DNA from: Paulownia fortunei | Taxonomy: Eukaryota; Streptophyta; Magnoliopsida; Lamiales; Paulowniaceae | Assembly: GCA_019321725.1 (NCBI GenBank) | Contig: CM033118.1 | Coordinates: 8,272,071-8,336,070, forward strand | DNA length: 64,000 nt | Reading direction: 5' to 3' | In this document: piece after piece, positions 1-11,297 of the stretch | How the letters are laid out: each line of letters starts with the position of its first letter | Position numbering within the stretch: the first letter of the stretch is position 1 | Notes under the pieces: generated by a model | What the model was told of the DNA's origin: nothing | What the model saw: only the letters and a program-made list of their open reading frames with translations | Databases searched by the model: none | Program-made: the position numbers and the translations under genes

Positions 1-1486
1 AAAATTCCAAGAGTCCCACTCTTGGTATTCTATATCTCTTTTTGATTGGTTGAAATATATTTTGGTTTATCTAAACTTTTTTCTGATTTTATTCCTTTCA
101 CATCTTCCAAAGATATTTAAGGTTTCCCAAGAATTCTAAATTCTTGAATTTTCATTATTTTTCAACCACCTTCATGGGCCTCTCTTCTAATGGGCCTTTG
201 TGAATTGGGCTTGGACTCAAAATTAAATTATACAATTAATCCAATTAATTGTCTCAGCCTAAATTCAATTAATTAATTCCATCTAATCTACCTAATCAAA
301 TTAGACCCAATTAAATAATTCAATTATTTAATTGAGTAAATTAATTTATGGACTACACAATTGATTTGATCTAATCAAATAATTATTTCACTCCAATTGG
401 GTTTCCTAATCTTATTAGGTCCAATTAAATAATCTAATTATTTACTTGAATAATTAATTCAACTATTTGAATTAATTTAATCCGAAATTAATTAATCTCC
501 ATTACTTAATTGGATCCAACCCCTTGGATTAATTCTTAAATTAAAAATATTTCATCTCAAATTATGAGTGACCCTTTAACAAGTTTGAAAAACACCTAAC
601 AAGTGTATCATGACTACTTAGACTTAGGTGAAATAGTGAGTGAACTTATTTCAATTACAAGTATCATATACGTAAGGTCTTTCCATCAACTAATCTCCTG
701 ATTGAATATAGGGCATGGATTAATAGTCGAAACCATAATTGCTCAATAACTATGATTCCATTTCAAGTTTCAATGGCTCTTGACGAATTATTAGAAAACC
801 CCCATCTAACGTTCATCCTAGCTTGGCAAAGGACTTATGAGTCATGAACTATGAAAATATAAGAGATTCACTTATGCTGCCAGATAAGTGACGAATCTTT
901 TGTTGACCACTTATTAACCTTTATACATGTTAATGCCACATCCAACGTATTTCCTTTGTGATTGTCAGACAATTAGAAGATACATCAAAATGAAACATAA
1001 CATGTACAAGGTTACTATGGTACCTCAAGTCAAAGGACTAATCGTGTACTATCGTAATATGGAAATTCTTATTTCAACAAACATGTTTCCAATTAAGAGT
1101 TTCCAGTGGGATTGTTCAATGTACTTGTTCCCTAACAATTACCTACATACATGAACTAGCGTCACTACGCCAATGTCTATAGAGTGAGACATCCTCCTCA
1201 TGCGAGCATGCATCGTATGTGCGAGTCTATTGGGCTATTCGATGTCCCCTCTAAAAAAACCCTAATTTAAGATCAAAACCATAGAGGTATATTCTATGAT
1301 CACCATCAAATGCGTGACCATGCCCTATAGCTAAGTTTGGTCTAGGGACTTTATCTAATTACAAGATGTAATTAAAGATAAATAAATTTACCTGTTTTAT
1401 TAATATGATTTGAAAAAGATTATTTTACAAATACAAGAGTATAAAGGACACACAATCTACTTGGCATGCCGGGTACTGCTCTAACA
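1..1486 (-). repeat. 3' LTR of C1 (partial, cut by window edge)
   Basis: On the minus strand the LTR begins TGTTAGAGCAG at 1486, immediately after a purine-rich tract. Base 1 corresponds to about base 18806 of the 5' LTR, so roughly 450 bp lie outside the window. The two LTRs align along their length but differ by indels: a block of about 120 bp present near 19390-19510 is missing here, and about 65 bp near 1198-1262 are absent from the 5' LTR. The insertion is therefore not recent. No gene is present; the open frame at 927-1154 is chance. Confidence 0.85.
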
Positions 1487-1501
1487 ATCACCCACTTGCC
1501 C
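1487..1501 (-). other. Polypurine tract of C1
   Basis: Minus-strand GGGCAAGTGGGTGAT lies directly before the LTR start TGTTAGAG. This is the expected place and composition for the plus-strand DNA primer. The same arrangement recurs before the 3' LTR of C5 and in the tandem array of C6. Confidence 0.7.
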
Positions 1502-1560
1502 TAGGTCTAATTATCTATGTACTTTAGGCCCATATTCTCAAGATGTCCATTGAATACTTT

Positions 1561-1942
1561 CTATGCTAGAGGTTTGGTCAGCAGGTCTACCATATTTTTT
1601 GCCAAAGCGACTCTATCTACTATAACATTGTCTCTACCAAAGATCTCTTTGATCAAATGATATCTCCTCATGATGTGCTTAGATCTTTGATGAGATCTTG
1701 GCTCTTTTGCTTGTGTAATAGCTCCATTGTTATCAGAGTATATTACTATAGGATCAACAACGGATGAAACCACACCCAACTCTTGGTTGAAGTTCCTTAT
1801 CCAAACAACTTCTTTTATTGCATCATCACATGCAATAATATATTCAGTCTCGGTGGTAGAATTTGCAGTCATCTCTTACTTGGAACTCTTCTAACTGACC
1901 GCACCACCGTTTAAGGTGAATATGTATCCGAATATTAACTTT
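1561..1942 (-). pseudogene. Copia RNase H domain, C-terminal end of C1 pol
   Basis: The reading frame at 1561-1872 matches the C-terminus of Copia pol: a TTETEYI segment, then YSDNNGAI, a SHQRSKHI block and the closing VDLLTKPLA. These are the RNase H landmarks, including the acidic residues of TETEY and SDNN. RNase H removes genomic RNA during reverse transcription inside the virus-like particle. The stop lies about 75 bp before the LTR. The domain itself is well preserved over 100 residues, but it is separated from the RT by stops near 1873-2160. Homologous pieces occur at 48868-49050 (C5) and 60084-60340 (C6). Confidence 0.85.
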
Positions 1943-2519
1943 GAGTCATCTATATCGGATTGAAAACTAGAATAAGTATGGTCTTCTAGTTTTAGTTCTT
2001 CGCAGTTGTATAAAGAAAGATATCCTTAGTCCTTCTCAAGTACTTCAAGATCATTTTTACGGCCTTCTAGTGTTTCTCAACTAGATTGGACTAATATCTG
2101 CTTATGACACTCAGAGCATATGTGACATCTGCGGCCTTGTATGTAGTATACCATACATTATGCTTCCTAGACGGATGCATAAAGTATGCAGGTCTTCCTT
2201 TCCCTCTCCTCAGGAGTCTTATGAGACATTGCCCTTGAGAGAGAAACACCATGACTCATTAGCAAGAATTCTTGCTTGGATTCCTCCATGCTAAACCACT
2301 TTAGCATTTTGTCTATGTACGTGTATTGGGATAGTCCAATTATCTTTCTTGACCTATCTCTATAGTTCTTTCTTCCAAGAATAAAGGATGCTTCTCCCAA
2401 ATCCTTCATGGAGAATTGATTAGACAACCAATTCTTAGTTGACTACAATATCCCTACATCATTCCCAATGAATAGGATATCATCAACATATAGCAGAATA
2501 AATGTTAATATATTCCCAC
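1943..2519 (-). pseudogene. Copia reverse transcriptase, C-terminal half (C1)
   Basis: The frame at 2167-2427 carries FSMKDLGEASFILG, SQYTYIDKMLKWFSMEESK and KTPEERER, the palm/thumb region of Copia RT. The catalytic YVDD is intact at 2479-2490. The domain stops abruptly at 2514-2519, where G1 is inserted; the rest of the RT resumes at 13892. Stops between 1943 and 2166 separate it from RNase H. The RT copies element RNA into DNA in the particle. Confidence 0.85.
2515..2519. repeat. Target-site duplication of G1, left copy
   Basis: CCCAC directly precedes the TG that opens the left LTR of G1, and the same five bases follow its closing CA at 13887-13891. A perfect 5-bp duplication is typical of LTR-retrotransposon integration. 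Confidence 0.85.
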
Positions 2520-4128
2520 TGCTACAACTTTAAGTTTGCAAACCCAAATGCACGTTGTATTAAGTAATACATTTCTCATGAGTTCGAGGTCGATCACAGA
2601 GAAGTTGTTTGAAGAATTCAAGTTTATATTTTTAAAAAAATTAGATTTATGTGAATCAAAATATATGAACAATTAATGTATGCTATAACTAAAGAAGAAC
2701 CAAAGTAATAAAAGTACTGAGGATTAGGGATCCACTTTTAAGTTTTGGAGAGAGAAATAATTATTTATTCTTTTACTTCTACTAATTACCACAATTAGAA
2801 TTCATGCATAATGAAGGTTCCAATGGGAAGATATTATCAAATAACTCATGCAATAAGGTAATTATGATATTGTCTTACCATTGCAAATTATCTCTTAACG
2901 CCAACACTTATTTATGAGATCAACCATTTATAAATATCTTTATCAACAACAAACCAAGCTTTCACATTAGCAATTGGTGGTTAAAATTGTACAATAAGCT
3001 AAATGAACCCAAGTATTTATTGTACCATTAGAGATACATAAATCAAGAATCATCACAAAACAAACAAGATTTAGATCAAAACTCAAAAATAATAATACAA
3101 CATACTTAAACATTTTCTACTCTTATAACCATTCGTCTTCATCCATTAAGAGATTCATCCCTTTTTCTCAGTAAAATGAAATTTAGAAAGACATAATAAA
3201 AGTAGCAAAGACTAAAAATATAAGAGAAACTAGAGAATGTATTTCTATTACTACTAGCAAACTTACAATACTAGAAAATATATAAACTAGAAAACTTAGC
3301 CTAAAAAAACCCTCTACCCCCTGTCTCTTACAAGCTTAATACATGGCCTATTTATAATACTTGTAGTAAGCTAGAGGCCAAACAAATAATGGAGTGGTTA
3401 ATCAAGTGGTATGCTAGTTGTCAAGAGTTGGTAAGTTGTTATACCAAGTTCTCACCCACTGAATTGAATTGCATTGTTCGGTCAAATACAACTAGATTTT
3501 GAATATGCGTAAAGAATCAAAATTGTAGATCTTTCGGTACTGATATATTTTCATATTTCTTTTGTCAAATTGGCGGTCAGATGAAGGAGATATGGTCAAA
3601 TTACCGAGTCATGTCCAAGAGCCATCCTTTAATAGTAGTAACAACTTGTAGCCTATGTTTTTACCATTTTGATACATTTTCTCACCATCTTATCTTCTGT
3701 AAAGTTGTTTATTTACCTCTTATGTATAACATATCTAAATTTTAGCCCAAAATAAATTTGGGCTCAAGAGATATAACCTAATTGATAAAATAAGTTAATA
3801 TTGGGCTAAACTCTGATTCGAATTTTAGTGATCCATTTTGTGCAACTATTTGGACAAATTTTATGCTATAATTAAAATTGAATTGGGCTAATCTTCCAAT
3901 AAAAAATTATACAACTATCTCTTGGCTTTCAAATGAAATAAACTTCAAGTCCATAGGGCTTTTGATTATAAAGTTATGCTCAAATTACAAAAACTGCACA
4001 AGTTTGGAAACATGCTTCTATTTATTTTCTAACACAAATTTTTTATAAAATGATAATATTAACAAGAAATAAAGCAAGAAAAGTATAAAGGATTTGATAC
4101 AAAAATATGTAAAAATATGCACTTATCA
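2520..4128 (-). repeat. 3' LTR of G1 (full length)
   Basis: Starts TGCTACAACTTTAAG and ends GCACTTATCA, giving 1609 bp with TG...CA ends. It aligns with 12897-13886 at both ends. Bases about 2613-3236 have no counterpart there, so the 5' LTR has lost about 620 bp. Scattered substitutions separate the copies. No coding content seen. Confidence 0.88.
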
Positions 4129-5850
4129 AATTCTCCCATACTTAACCCTTGCTTGTCCTCGAGCAAGCCTAAAACAAACCTAAACTAATCTACTTTTATA
4201 GGAAATCACGATTGCATTTAGCATATGGAAATAGCCTTTAAACCCCTAGGTGGTCTATAGAGGATGAGTTACAGTCTTGTGAAGGTTTCCAGCAGTAATA
4301 CCACAAACATTTATAATAACTATCTTTTAACTTTTATTCTTATGAAGCAACAAAGTAATATGGAAATAAAATCAAACAAGTGTTGAGTTTAACTCTTAGT
4401 CATTCAAAAGTCAATACATTTTTACAATAAGCATACTCAAGTGTGTGTGTGGATAGTTAATGTCAACAATGAAGAAACTATGCATGCTTCAAATAAATGA
4501 ATTCTCATAAAACCTTACAAAAACCATCACCTAATCTCTAATAGAAAAGTTAAACATCATAGGCTCTTCATTTGGTGCAAATCTCCACTACACTAGAGGC
4601 ACCATACAAAATCAAAAGGTTTTCAAAAAAGGTTGTAATGGGGGCAAAGGATAGTGATATAGCTAAGAAATAAAAGGATAAGATGCAACAAAGGTTCTAA
4701 AAACTTTATGGAATTAGAGACAGAGTTTATCGATGAAAAATTCTCAAACTCCACAAATTTCAATACTGGGTCTATTGTTATTGAATTGGATCCTTCTTAT
4801 TCATCTTTCAACATCTTATTTTTAGTTGCAACTCGCAGCACTTTGCAAAATTTTTTTTCTATTTTTTTTTTGTGAAGGGAATCTCCCCACACTTATCTTC
4901 TATTCCAACCTGAATTTCTTTTGTAAGTTCACATAGTCAATGGAATGTCTCTTAAACTCCAATCATTTTTAGAACAAGGGTTGTATAATAGTGTATTTAG
5001 GCTAGGTAAAAAGATATGATTACGAAAAAAATATATTTATTTATTGAAAAGCTCAAATTGGTTCATTAGGGGGATGTTCTCTTGAAACATCATATGGGGA
5101 ACAAGATAATTTGGCAATGGTGCTAGAAAGCCCAATGCCTTAATCATTTTCCTAGTGGTGCACTATCAGTCATTCGCCTCGATAGACCAAAAGTGAAAGT
5201 TCTAATACTCAACCCTACATATTGAAGATCCAAGTGATGATTAGAGCAAGGGCATAAGAACTATCTATTTTGACATTATTGCATCACACTGAATAACATA
5301 ACTATTTGTGCAAAAAAAAAATTTGAGTATAATTATCGCAAAAATATATTAACCAAATAACAACATCAAAGTCCAAAACAACACCTATCATCAATCAAAC
5401 CACATTATTCATGCTTAATTTTAATCATTGAAGTTGGAATAATCTTTACGACTCAAAAAAAGTAAAAATAATTGGTAATTCACAAATATTTGTTAAAAAC
5501 TTCACAAACTTGCCATGTTATGTATAAAATAGGGATGCGTTTCAAGAGTGTTACAATTACCCTTTACTCCGCCACCATTTTTCATGATTTCAATGGACTC
5601 ATCAGAAAACATGCTTGATTTTTTTTTTAATTAGAAAAACACACAACAAACACACAAGTCATGATATCAACTATCCCTCCCCCCAACCTAATCGAGACAT
5701 TGTCCCCAATGTAAAAAATAGATAGGAAAGTAGAGTTTGAAAGATATCACCTGAAGTGTGGCTAAAAAAAATAAAGCTGAAACAACAAACAAAAAAAAAA
5801 ACACATACTATTAGATAAAATCATTAACAATAAGTATCAGAGACTGAGAG
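4129..5850 (-). other. 3' untranslated region of G1
   Basis: No convincing coding content. Two landmarks seen in plant Gypsy 3' ends are present on the minus strand: the ACATTGGGGACAATGT palindrome followed by a G-rich GTTGGGGGGAGGG run (about 5676-5715), and a GAGGACAAGCAAGGGTTAAG segment ending in a purine-rich tract next to the LTR (about 4129-4165). The second is the likely 3' polypurine tract. The first may be an internal one. The cargo genes end just upstream of the first landmark. Confidence 0.7.
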
Positions 5851-6489
5851 TCAAATGCAATCTACATTTTCGACCATTGTTCCTGTTGGCCCATCCACAT
5901 TGGCCAAGGCTGGATTACGTTCTGGCACATATGTTAGAAGTTGATCAATTAGTTACTCAGATGTTGGAGCATAAATGAGGATTCTTCTTGCATATAGTGA
6001 AATAAAATCTTTTTTCACAGCATGATCTACAAAAGATAACAAAGTATCATAAAAATCATTAACATTAAGAATACCTATAGGTTTTTGGTTAATGTTGAGT
6101 TGTGCCCAAGAGACAATTTGGAATAATTCCTCCACTGTACCAAAACCGTAAGGTAGAATGATGAATACATCCGCATTGTTTAACATGTTAGGCATTCTGT
6201 CTTAAATATGTGACACTTTTAGCTCATCTCCAATGGTTATACTTGTGATATTCTGTACTATTAAAGATTTTGGGATAACTCTCAGAACTTTGACACCTCC
6301 TACATAAGCAGAAACAACAACACTCCCCATTAACCCCAAACTGTCTCCCCCATATACTAAATAAATTTTTCTCTCTCCTAAAGTTCTACCAAGGTTATTG
6401 GTTGCCCCTATAAACTCACCATTTTTTTAAAGATTGGATCCATAAAAAACACAAATGTAATTGAATTTGCGAGTTGAAGAAACTTTCAT
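5851..6489 (-). pseudogene. LOG: LOG-like cytokinin riboside 5'-monophosphate phosphoribohydrolase, captured in G1
   Basis: LOG enzymes release active cytokinin base from its nucleotide. Read from ATG at 6489, one frame of 212 codons reaches TGA at 5851-5853, about the full length of plant LOG proteins. Visible family features: ICVFYGS near residue 12 (family CVFCGS), LVYGGDSLGLMG near 43-54, VIPKSL near 71, an Arg in the segment of the conserved HQRK motif, DVFIILPYGFGTVEEL (family PGGYGTxEE, here the first Gly is Tyr), VSWAQLNINQKPIGILNV, then LLSFVDHAV and FISLYARR. Spacing between motifs matches the family with no gap, so the introns of plant LOG genes are absent. Three in-frame stops (codons 21, 96, 179) and no frameshift. 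It lies in the sense strand of G1 between integrase and the 3' landmarks. Not functional as it stands. Confidence 0.9.
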
Positions 6490-6650
6490 TTTTTTTATTT
6501 TTTTTATTTTTGAAAATAAGTTGTACAAAAATAGAGTGAGTACGATGATATTTATTGAGCTGTGACTAGGGAATGCATTTATTGCATGTCTTTTTCTTTT
6601 ATCACAAAGGTTGAAAATAAGGACACACATAAAATTTAAAAATTACCTAC

Positions 6651-7289
6651 TTACATGTGAATGTACATGTTGTTGTGATTGTGGCTCACATCTTCCTTTG
6701 GTTTTACGTCCAGTAATGGCTTAAACGCCCTTTATGGGTCAAGGATATGCTTTCCATATAGTTTTCTTATAAACTGCCAAATAGGGTCTTTTAATGTCAA
6801 ATTCCCAAAACTATAAAGCTCATATTCATTTTAAAAATGATCCCATAAATCAAGAATTGCACGTTGTACTAATCCACATGAATGCATCTCAAGAGTCAAT
6901 ATAATGTGATCTAAAGATTCCTTACTCAATCCATCCATAATGAATTTAAGTTTATCTTCTTGATTTTTAAAGACCATTCCTAAAGAACGACACTTTTTGT
7001 TGCAAGTCCATCTAGCACAATTATGACAAACTTTCATTTTTTTCACCCTTCATTTTTTTGAATATGTACTTTTACCAAAACCAGGCATGTATCTAGTAAG
7101 CAAATCTAGAAACTCATGTGAAAACTCACCTGCTCTTACCTTTGCTTCAATTATCCATCATATGTCCTATGGGATGCCTTTGTGCATAAACATCCTCAAT
7201 CTTTCAATCCTGATTTTATAAATTTTTAAAATTGCATTTTTAGGATGAAAATGAAATCGCTTTTTGAGAGTTCGAAAAATATCACCCAT
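6651..7289 (-). pseudogene. Unrecognised 212-codon reading frame with Cys cluster, next to LOG in G1
   Basis: From ATG at 7289 a single frame runs 212 codons to TAA at 6651-6653, broken by stops at codons 41, 44, 80, 153 and 186 but with no frameshift. I do not recognise the family. Visible: a basic N-terminus, a segment EFSHEFLDLLTRYMPGFGKS (about 55-74), a cysteine cluster C-x2-C-x4-C-x3-C at codons 88-100 (VCHNCARWTCNKKC) that could bind zinc, then acidic/hydrophobic stretches and LKDPIWQFIRKLYG (about 166-179). It follows integrase by about 310 bp and precedes the LOG frame by about 160 bp in the same sense. It may be a second captured host fragment or an old accessory ORF of the element. 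Confidence 0.55.
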
Positions 7290-7597
7290 TTTAAAAAGAA
7301 CAAGAAAAGAGAATGAGAAAAGTAGAAAAAATTTGTACAAAGATTTCAGTTATTTGGAAAATGACAAGTTTGACTTTAATAGCCACGGAGTACCATTATC
7401 CGCCACTTAACCGGAAAAAGAAAAAAAAATAAAAAAAAGAGAAAAAAAACTTTCAAAACAAATAAAGTGAGAGAAAATAAGTATATACAACACTAATCAT
7501 AACAAGGATTAAAAAGAAAAAAGAACTTCCTCTTGTGAAAATTGATTTTCTAGAAATGGTTTAACTCTTTGTCCATTTACTTTGAATATGTTACCAT

Positions 7598-8062
7598 TTA
7601 TAGGATTGTCAATCTCAATCGCCCCATAAGAATATACTTTTTTACAACAAAATGACCACTCCACCTTGATCTCAATTTTTCAGGAAACAAATGCAATTGA
7701 GAATTATAAAGCAAAACCTTTTGACCAACCTCAAATATTTTTCTTGAAATTTTATTATCATGAAAATCTTTGATTCTTGCTTTATAAATTTTAGAATTCT
7801 TATATGCATCATTTCTCAGTTCTTGAAGTTCATTGATTTGAAATTTGTGTAATTTTGAAGCTTCATCAAGGTTGAAGTTAAATATTTTAATTGCCCAATA
7901 AGCTTTATGTTCAAGTTCAACAGGTAAATGACAAGGTTTTCCATAAACTATCCTACAAGAAGACATGTCTAATGATGTTTTGAAAGTAGTTCTATATGCC
8001 CAAAGTGTATCAGTAAGTCTAAGAGACCAATCTTTATGGTTTGGGTTAACTGTTTTCTCCAA
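7598..8062 (-). pseudogene. Gypsy integrase, C-terminal part (G1)
   Basis: This 154-residue frame begins just after the third catalytic position of the integrase. It shows [45 protein letters not shown], a helical [19 protein letters not shown] segment, and the DNA-binding tail [24 protein letters not shown]. Integrase inserts the cDNA into the host chromosome. The frame ends a little past the SRWSGHF block. Bases 7290-7597 downstream are AT-rich with no coding signal. Confidence 0.85.
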
Positions 8063-8755
8063 AATTTATTTTATCTCCCTATTTGTAAGTTCAACTTGTC
8101 CATTTGTCTAAAGGTGATAAGGGGTTGCAACTTAATGTATGATTTCATATTTCCTCATTAAAGTTCCAAAAACTTTGTTACAAAAATATTTTCCCCATCA
8201 CTGATAATAGATTTAGGAATGTCAAATTGATTTAAAATATTTTCTTTCAAAAATTTTATTACTATTTTGTGATCATTGTTTTGACAAGGAATTACCTCGA
8301 TCCATTTTGAAACATAATCAATGGAAACCAATATGTAAAAAAAAAAACAAATAATAATGAAAATGGCACAATAAAATCAATATCCCAACAATCAAAGATT
8401 TCAATCACTAGGATATGGTGTAGGGGCATCATATTTCTCTTTGAAGGGATCCTAACTTTTGACAATTTTCACAACTTTTGTAGAAAGTGTAAGTGTTTTT
8501 GAAAAGTGTTGGCCAATAAAATCCACATTGTAAGATTTTTGCAGTAGTTTTCTTTACAGAAAAATGACTACCACATGCTTCTGAATGACAAAATTTGACA
8601 ATATTACCTATCTGATTGTCAGGCACACATCTTCGAAAGATTTGATCCAGACAATATTTGAATATGTATGGATCATCCCAATAAATTTTTTTAACCTCAG
8701 TCAAAAACTTCTTTTTATCTTGAGAGTTCCAATGCGATGGCATCTTTCCTGTCAC
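8063..8755 (-). pseudogene. Gypsy integrase, zinc-binding and catalytic core (G1)
   Basis: The frame at 8429-8755 carries the H2C2 zinc-binding segment (FCHSEACGSHFSVKKT ... YKSCENCQKLG). Past a break, 8063-8428 reads in pieces as the catalytic core: SIDYVSKWIEV with the first Asp, SIISDGE with the second Asp, and an NGQVE block with the Glu, the last in a shifted frame. The core is thus recognisable but frameshifted and carries stops near 8145. Confidence 0.8.
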
Positions 8756-8894
8756 AAGAAATTAACAATGTCAGCAAACCAAGGTAAAATAGAAACATTA
8801 AATAGTTGTTCATCAGGGAAAGTGTCATTAATAGGTGTAGTTTGAAATGAGTCATCACAAACAAGTGTCGGCAAATGATCAGCCACTACATTCT

Positions 8895-9272
8895 CTACTC
8901 ATTTTTTTTATCTCGAATCATAATATTAAATTTCTGGAGTAAGAGAATCCACCTAATCAGTCTTGGTTTGACATCTTTTTTTGACCAAAGATATTTTAAA
9001 GCTGCATGATCACTGAAAATAACAACTGGTGAGCCAACAAGATAAGATCGAAATTTGTCCAATGTAAAAAGTATAGCAAGTAATTCTTTTTCAGTTGTTG
9101 TATAATTCAATTGAGCACCATTTAAAGTTTTACTTGCATAGTAAATAACATATGGTCTCTTATCTTTTCTTTGTCCCAAGATAACTCCAACAACATAATC
9201 ACTAGCATCACATATTATTTCAAAAGGTAAAGTCCAATATGGAGGCTGCATGATTGGAGCAGATGTAAGCAT
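8895..9272 (-). pseudogene. Gypsy RNase H domain (G1)
   Basis: A 125-residue frame with the Gypsy RNase H signature: FEIICDASDYVVG with the first Asp, YTTTEKELLAILFTLDKFRSYL with the Glu, and VIFSDHAALKYL with the next Asp, followed by KPRLIRWILLLQKFN. All three catalytic acidic residues are present. It is split from the RT by stops at about 9273-9335 and from integrase by 8756-8894. Confidence 0.88.
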
Positions 9273-9335
9273 GCTTTTAAGCTGAACAAAAGCATTTTCA
9301 CAATTTTCAGTCCATTCAAAAATAGTATTTTTTTA

Positions 9336-10383
9336 TTAGAAGATTACACAAAGTTTAGATATTATACTAAAATTTTTGATAAATCTTCTATAAAAACCAG
9401 TATGTTCTAAAAATAATCTAACCTCCTTCACAGTCTTTGGTGTTGGCAAATTGGTAATTAACTCAATTTTAGATTTGTCAACCTCAATACCTTTTGATGA
9501 AATAATGTGTCCAAGAACAATACCAGTTGTTACCATGAAATGACATTACTCCCAATTGAGCACAAGATTCTCTTCTTCACACCTGATCAAAATCTTTTTT
9601 AAATAGATAGGCAATCATCAAATGAATTACCAAAAATAGAAAAATTATCCATGAAAACTTCAAGAAAACATTCAACCATATCACTAAAAATGCTAAGCAT
9701 GCATCGTTGCAATGTAGCTGGTACATTACATAATCTAAAATGCATCATTCGACATGCAAAAGTACCAAAGGACATGAAAAAGTTATTTTCTCTTGGTCTA
9801 CAAGTGCAATTATAATTTGATTATACCAAGAATATCCATCTAAAAAGTAATAAAATTCGTGTCTCGCAACTCTTTCTAAAATTTGATCCATGAAATGTAA
9901 TAGAAAATGATATCTTCTAGTAACTGAGTTGAGTTTCCTATAGTCAATGCACATTCGCCAACCAGTAACAGTCCTAGTTGGAATTAATTCATCATTCTCA
10001 TTCTTGACTACAATAACTCCAGATTTCTTAGGTAGAACTTAAGTAGGACTTACCCATTTGCTATCAGAAATAGGATAAATGATTCCATTATCTAAGAGTT
10101 TAATGACTTCATTTCTCACTACTTCATTCATATTAGGATTTAGCCTTCGTTATATTTCTCTAGAAGGTTTAACATTTTCCTCTAGATAGATGTTATGTAT
10201 GCAAATGAAAGGATTAATATCTTTAATATCAGCAATGGTCCATCCTAAAGTATTCTTATGCATTTTCAGAGTTTCGATCAACTTACCTTCTTGAGATGTA
10301 TGGAGTTTGGAAGAAATTATTACTGGAAAAGTATCATTCTCACCTAAGAAAGAGTATTTCAAATCAACTAGCAAAGGTTTCAA
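9336..10383 (-). pseudogene. Gypsy reverse transcriptase (G1), catalytic site changed
   Basis: Three frames of one RT: 10150-10383 (HKNTLGWTIADIKDINPFIC, the N-terminal approach), 9745-9954 (CIDYRKLNSVTRRYHF, DQILERVARHEFYYFLDGYS, fingers/palm) and 9336-9536 (GIVLGHIISSKGIEVDKSKI ... GFYRRFIKNFS, thumb). Between them the catalytic loop reads FMDN at 9644-9655 instead of the usual F/Y-x-D-D, so the second Asp is lost by one GAT-to-AAT change. Stops and frame breaks lie between the pieces. The enzyme is dead here. Confidence 0.88.
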
Positions 10384-10649
10384 ATAAACTACGGAAGCTT
10401 TAATACTTGATAGAATAGATTTTACTGTTGATGATGAAAGTTCTTCGAACCTTGGCTTCCAAAAATATTTTTTTTGTTAATGCAAAAATTCAGAGATAGT
10501 ATTAGTGTGTGCCTTTCTACAAATACTTTCACTTTCGAACAAGTCTCCAAAGAATCTAAAGAGTTAGTGGTAGTAAAATATTCATGAACAAGTTCCTCAA
10601 TTTAATCCACTTTATGTACTTCGACATCTTCTGCAGGTTGCTTACAAAC

Positions 10650-11297
10650 ATTAAACACATTTAGTTCCAAAGTCATATTTCCAAATGATAACTTCAAAAT
10701 ATCATTCCTATAATTGATCAAAGCATTTGAAGTTTCAAGAAAAGGATGACCCAAAATGATAGGAATTTATGTATGTGTTTGTGCAACAAGCTCTGTGTCC
10801 AAAATAATAAAATCAACTAGAAAGTAAAACTTATCGATTTAAAACAAAAGTTGTTTTAAGTTCTCCCAAACCTAACTGTTCATAAACAAAGAAAGGTAGA
10901 AGATTTACATTAGCACCAAGATCAAGCAAAGCACGTTCTATTCTAGTTTTTCCTATGATACATGAAATGGTTGGACAACCTAGATCTTTGTACTATGGTG
11001 GAGTGAATTGTTGAATAATTGAACTAACACTTTCAGTTAAAAATGCCTTCTTTTGTACATGATGTTTTCTTTTGATTGTACACAAATCTTTCAATAATTT
11101 GGCATAGGGTGGAACTTGCTTGATTGTATCCAACAATGGAATATTAATCTTCACTTGTTTAAAAATTTCAAAAATTTCAGCATTTGAGTTTAATTTCTGA
11201 GTTGCTTATAATCTTTGAGGAAATGGTATTGGAGGTAAATATTTTTCTTTTTCATCATTTTCACACTTACCTTCATCGTCAAGACTATTTCCATTCT
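10650..11297 (-). pseudogene. Gypsy aspartic protease region (G1)
   Basis: Fragmented coding similarity between gag and RT. The active-site block reads LLDLGANVNLLPF, with DLGA at 10912-10923, the form used by plant Gypsy proteases in place of DTGA/DSGA. Before it is a segment like the gag-protease linker of such elements (FKQVKINIPLLDTI), which starts just after the gag frame. Several stops follow the active site. The protease would cut the gag-pol polyprotein. Bases 10384-10649 are a decayed protease-RT spacer. Confidence 0.7.

Noticed and set aside
5851..6489. LOG as an ordinary host gene or a poly-A retrogene inserted in G1
   Set aside because: No introns, three in-frame stops, no poly-A tract at its 3' side on the sense strand, and no separate target duplication seen. 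It lies wholly inside the LTR-bounded element in the sense direction, so capture by the element is the better reading.
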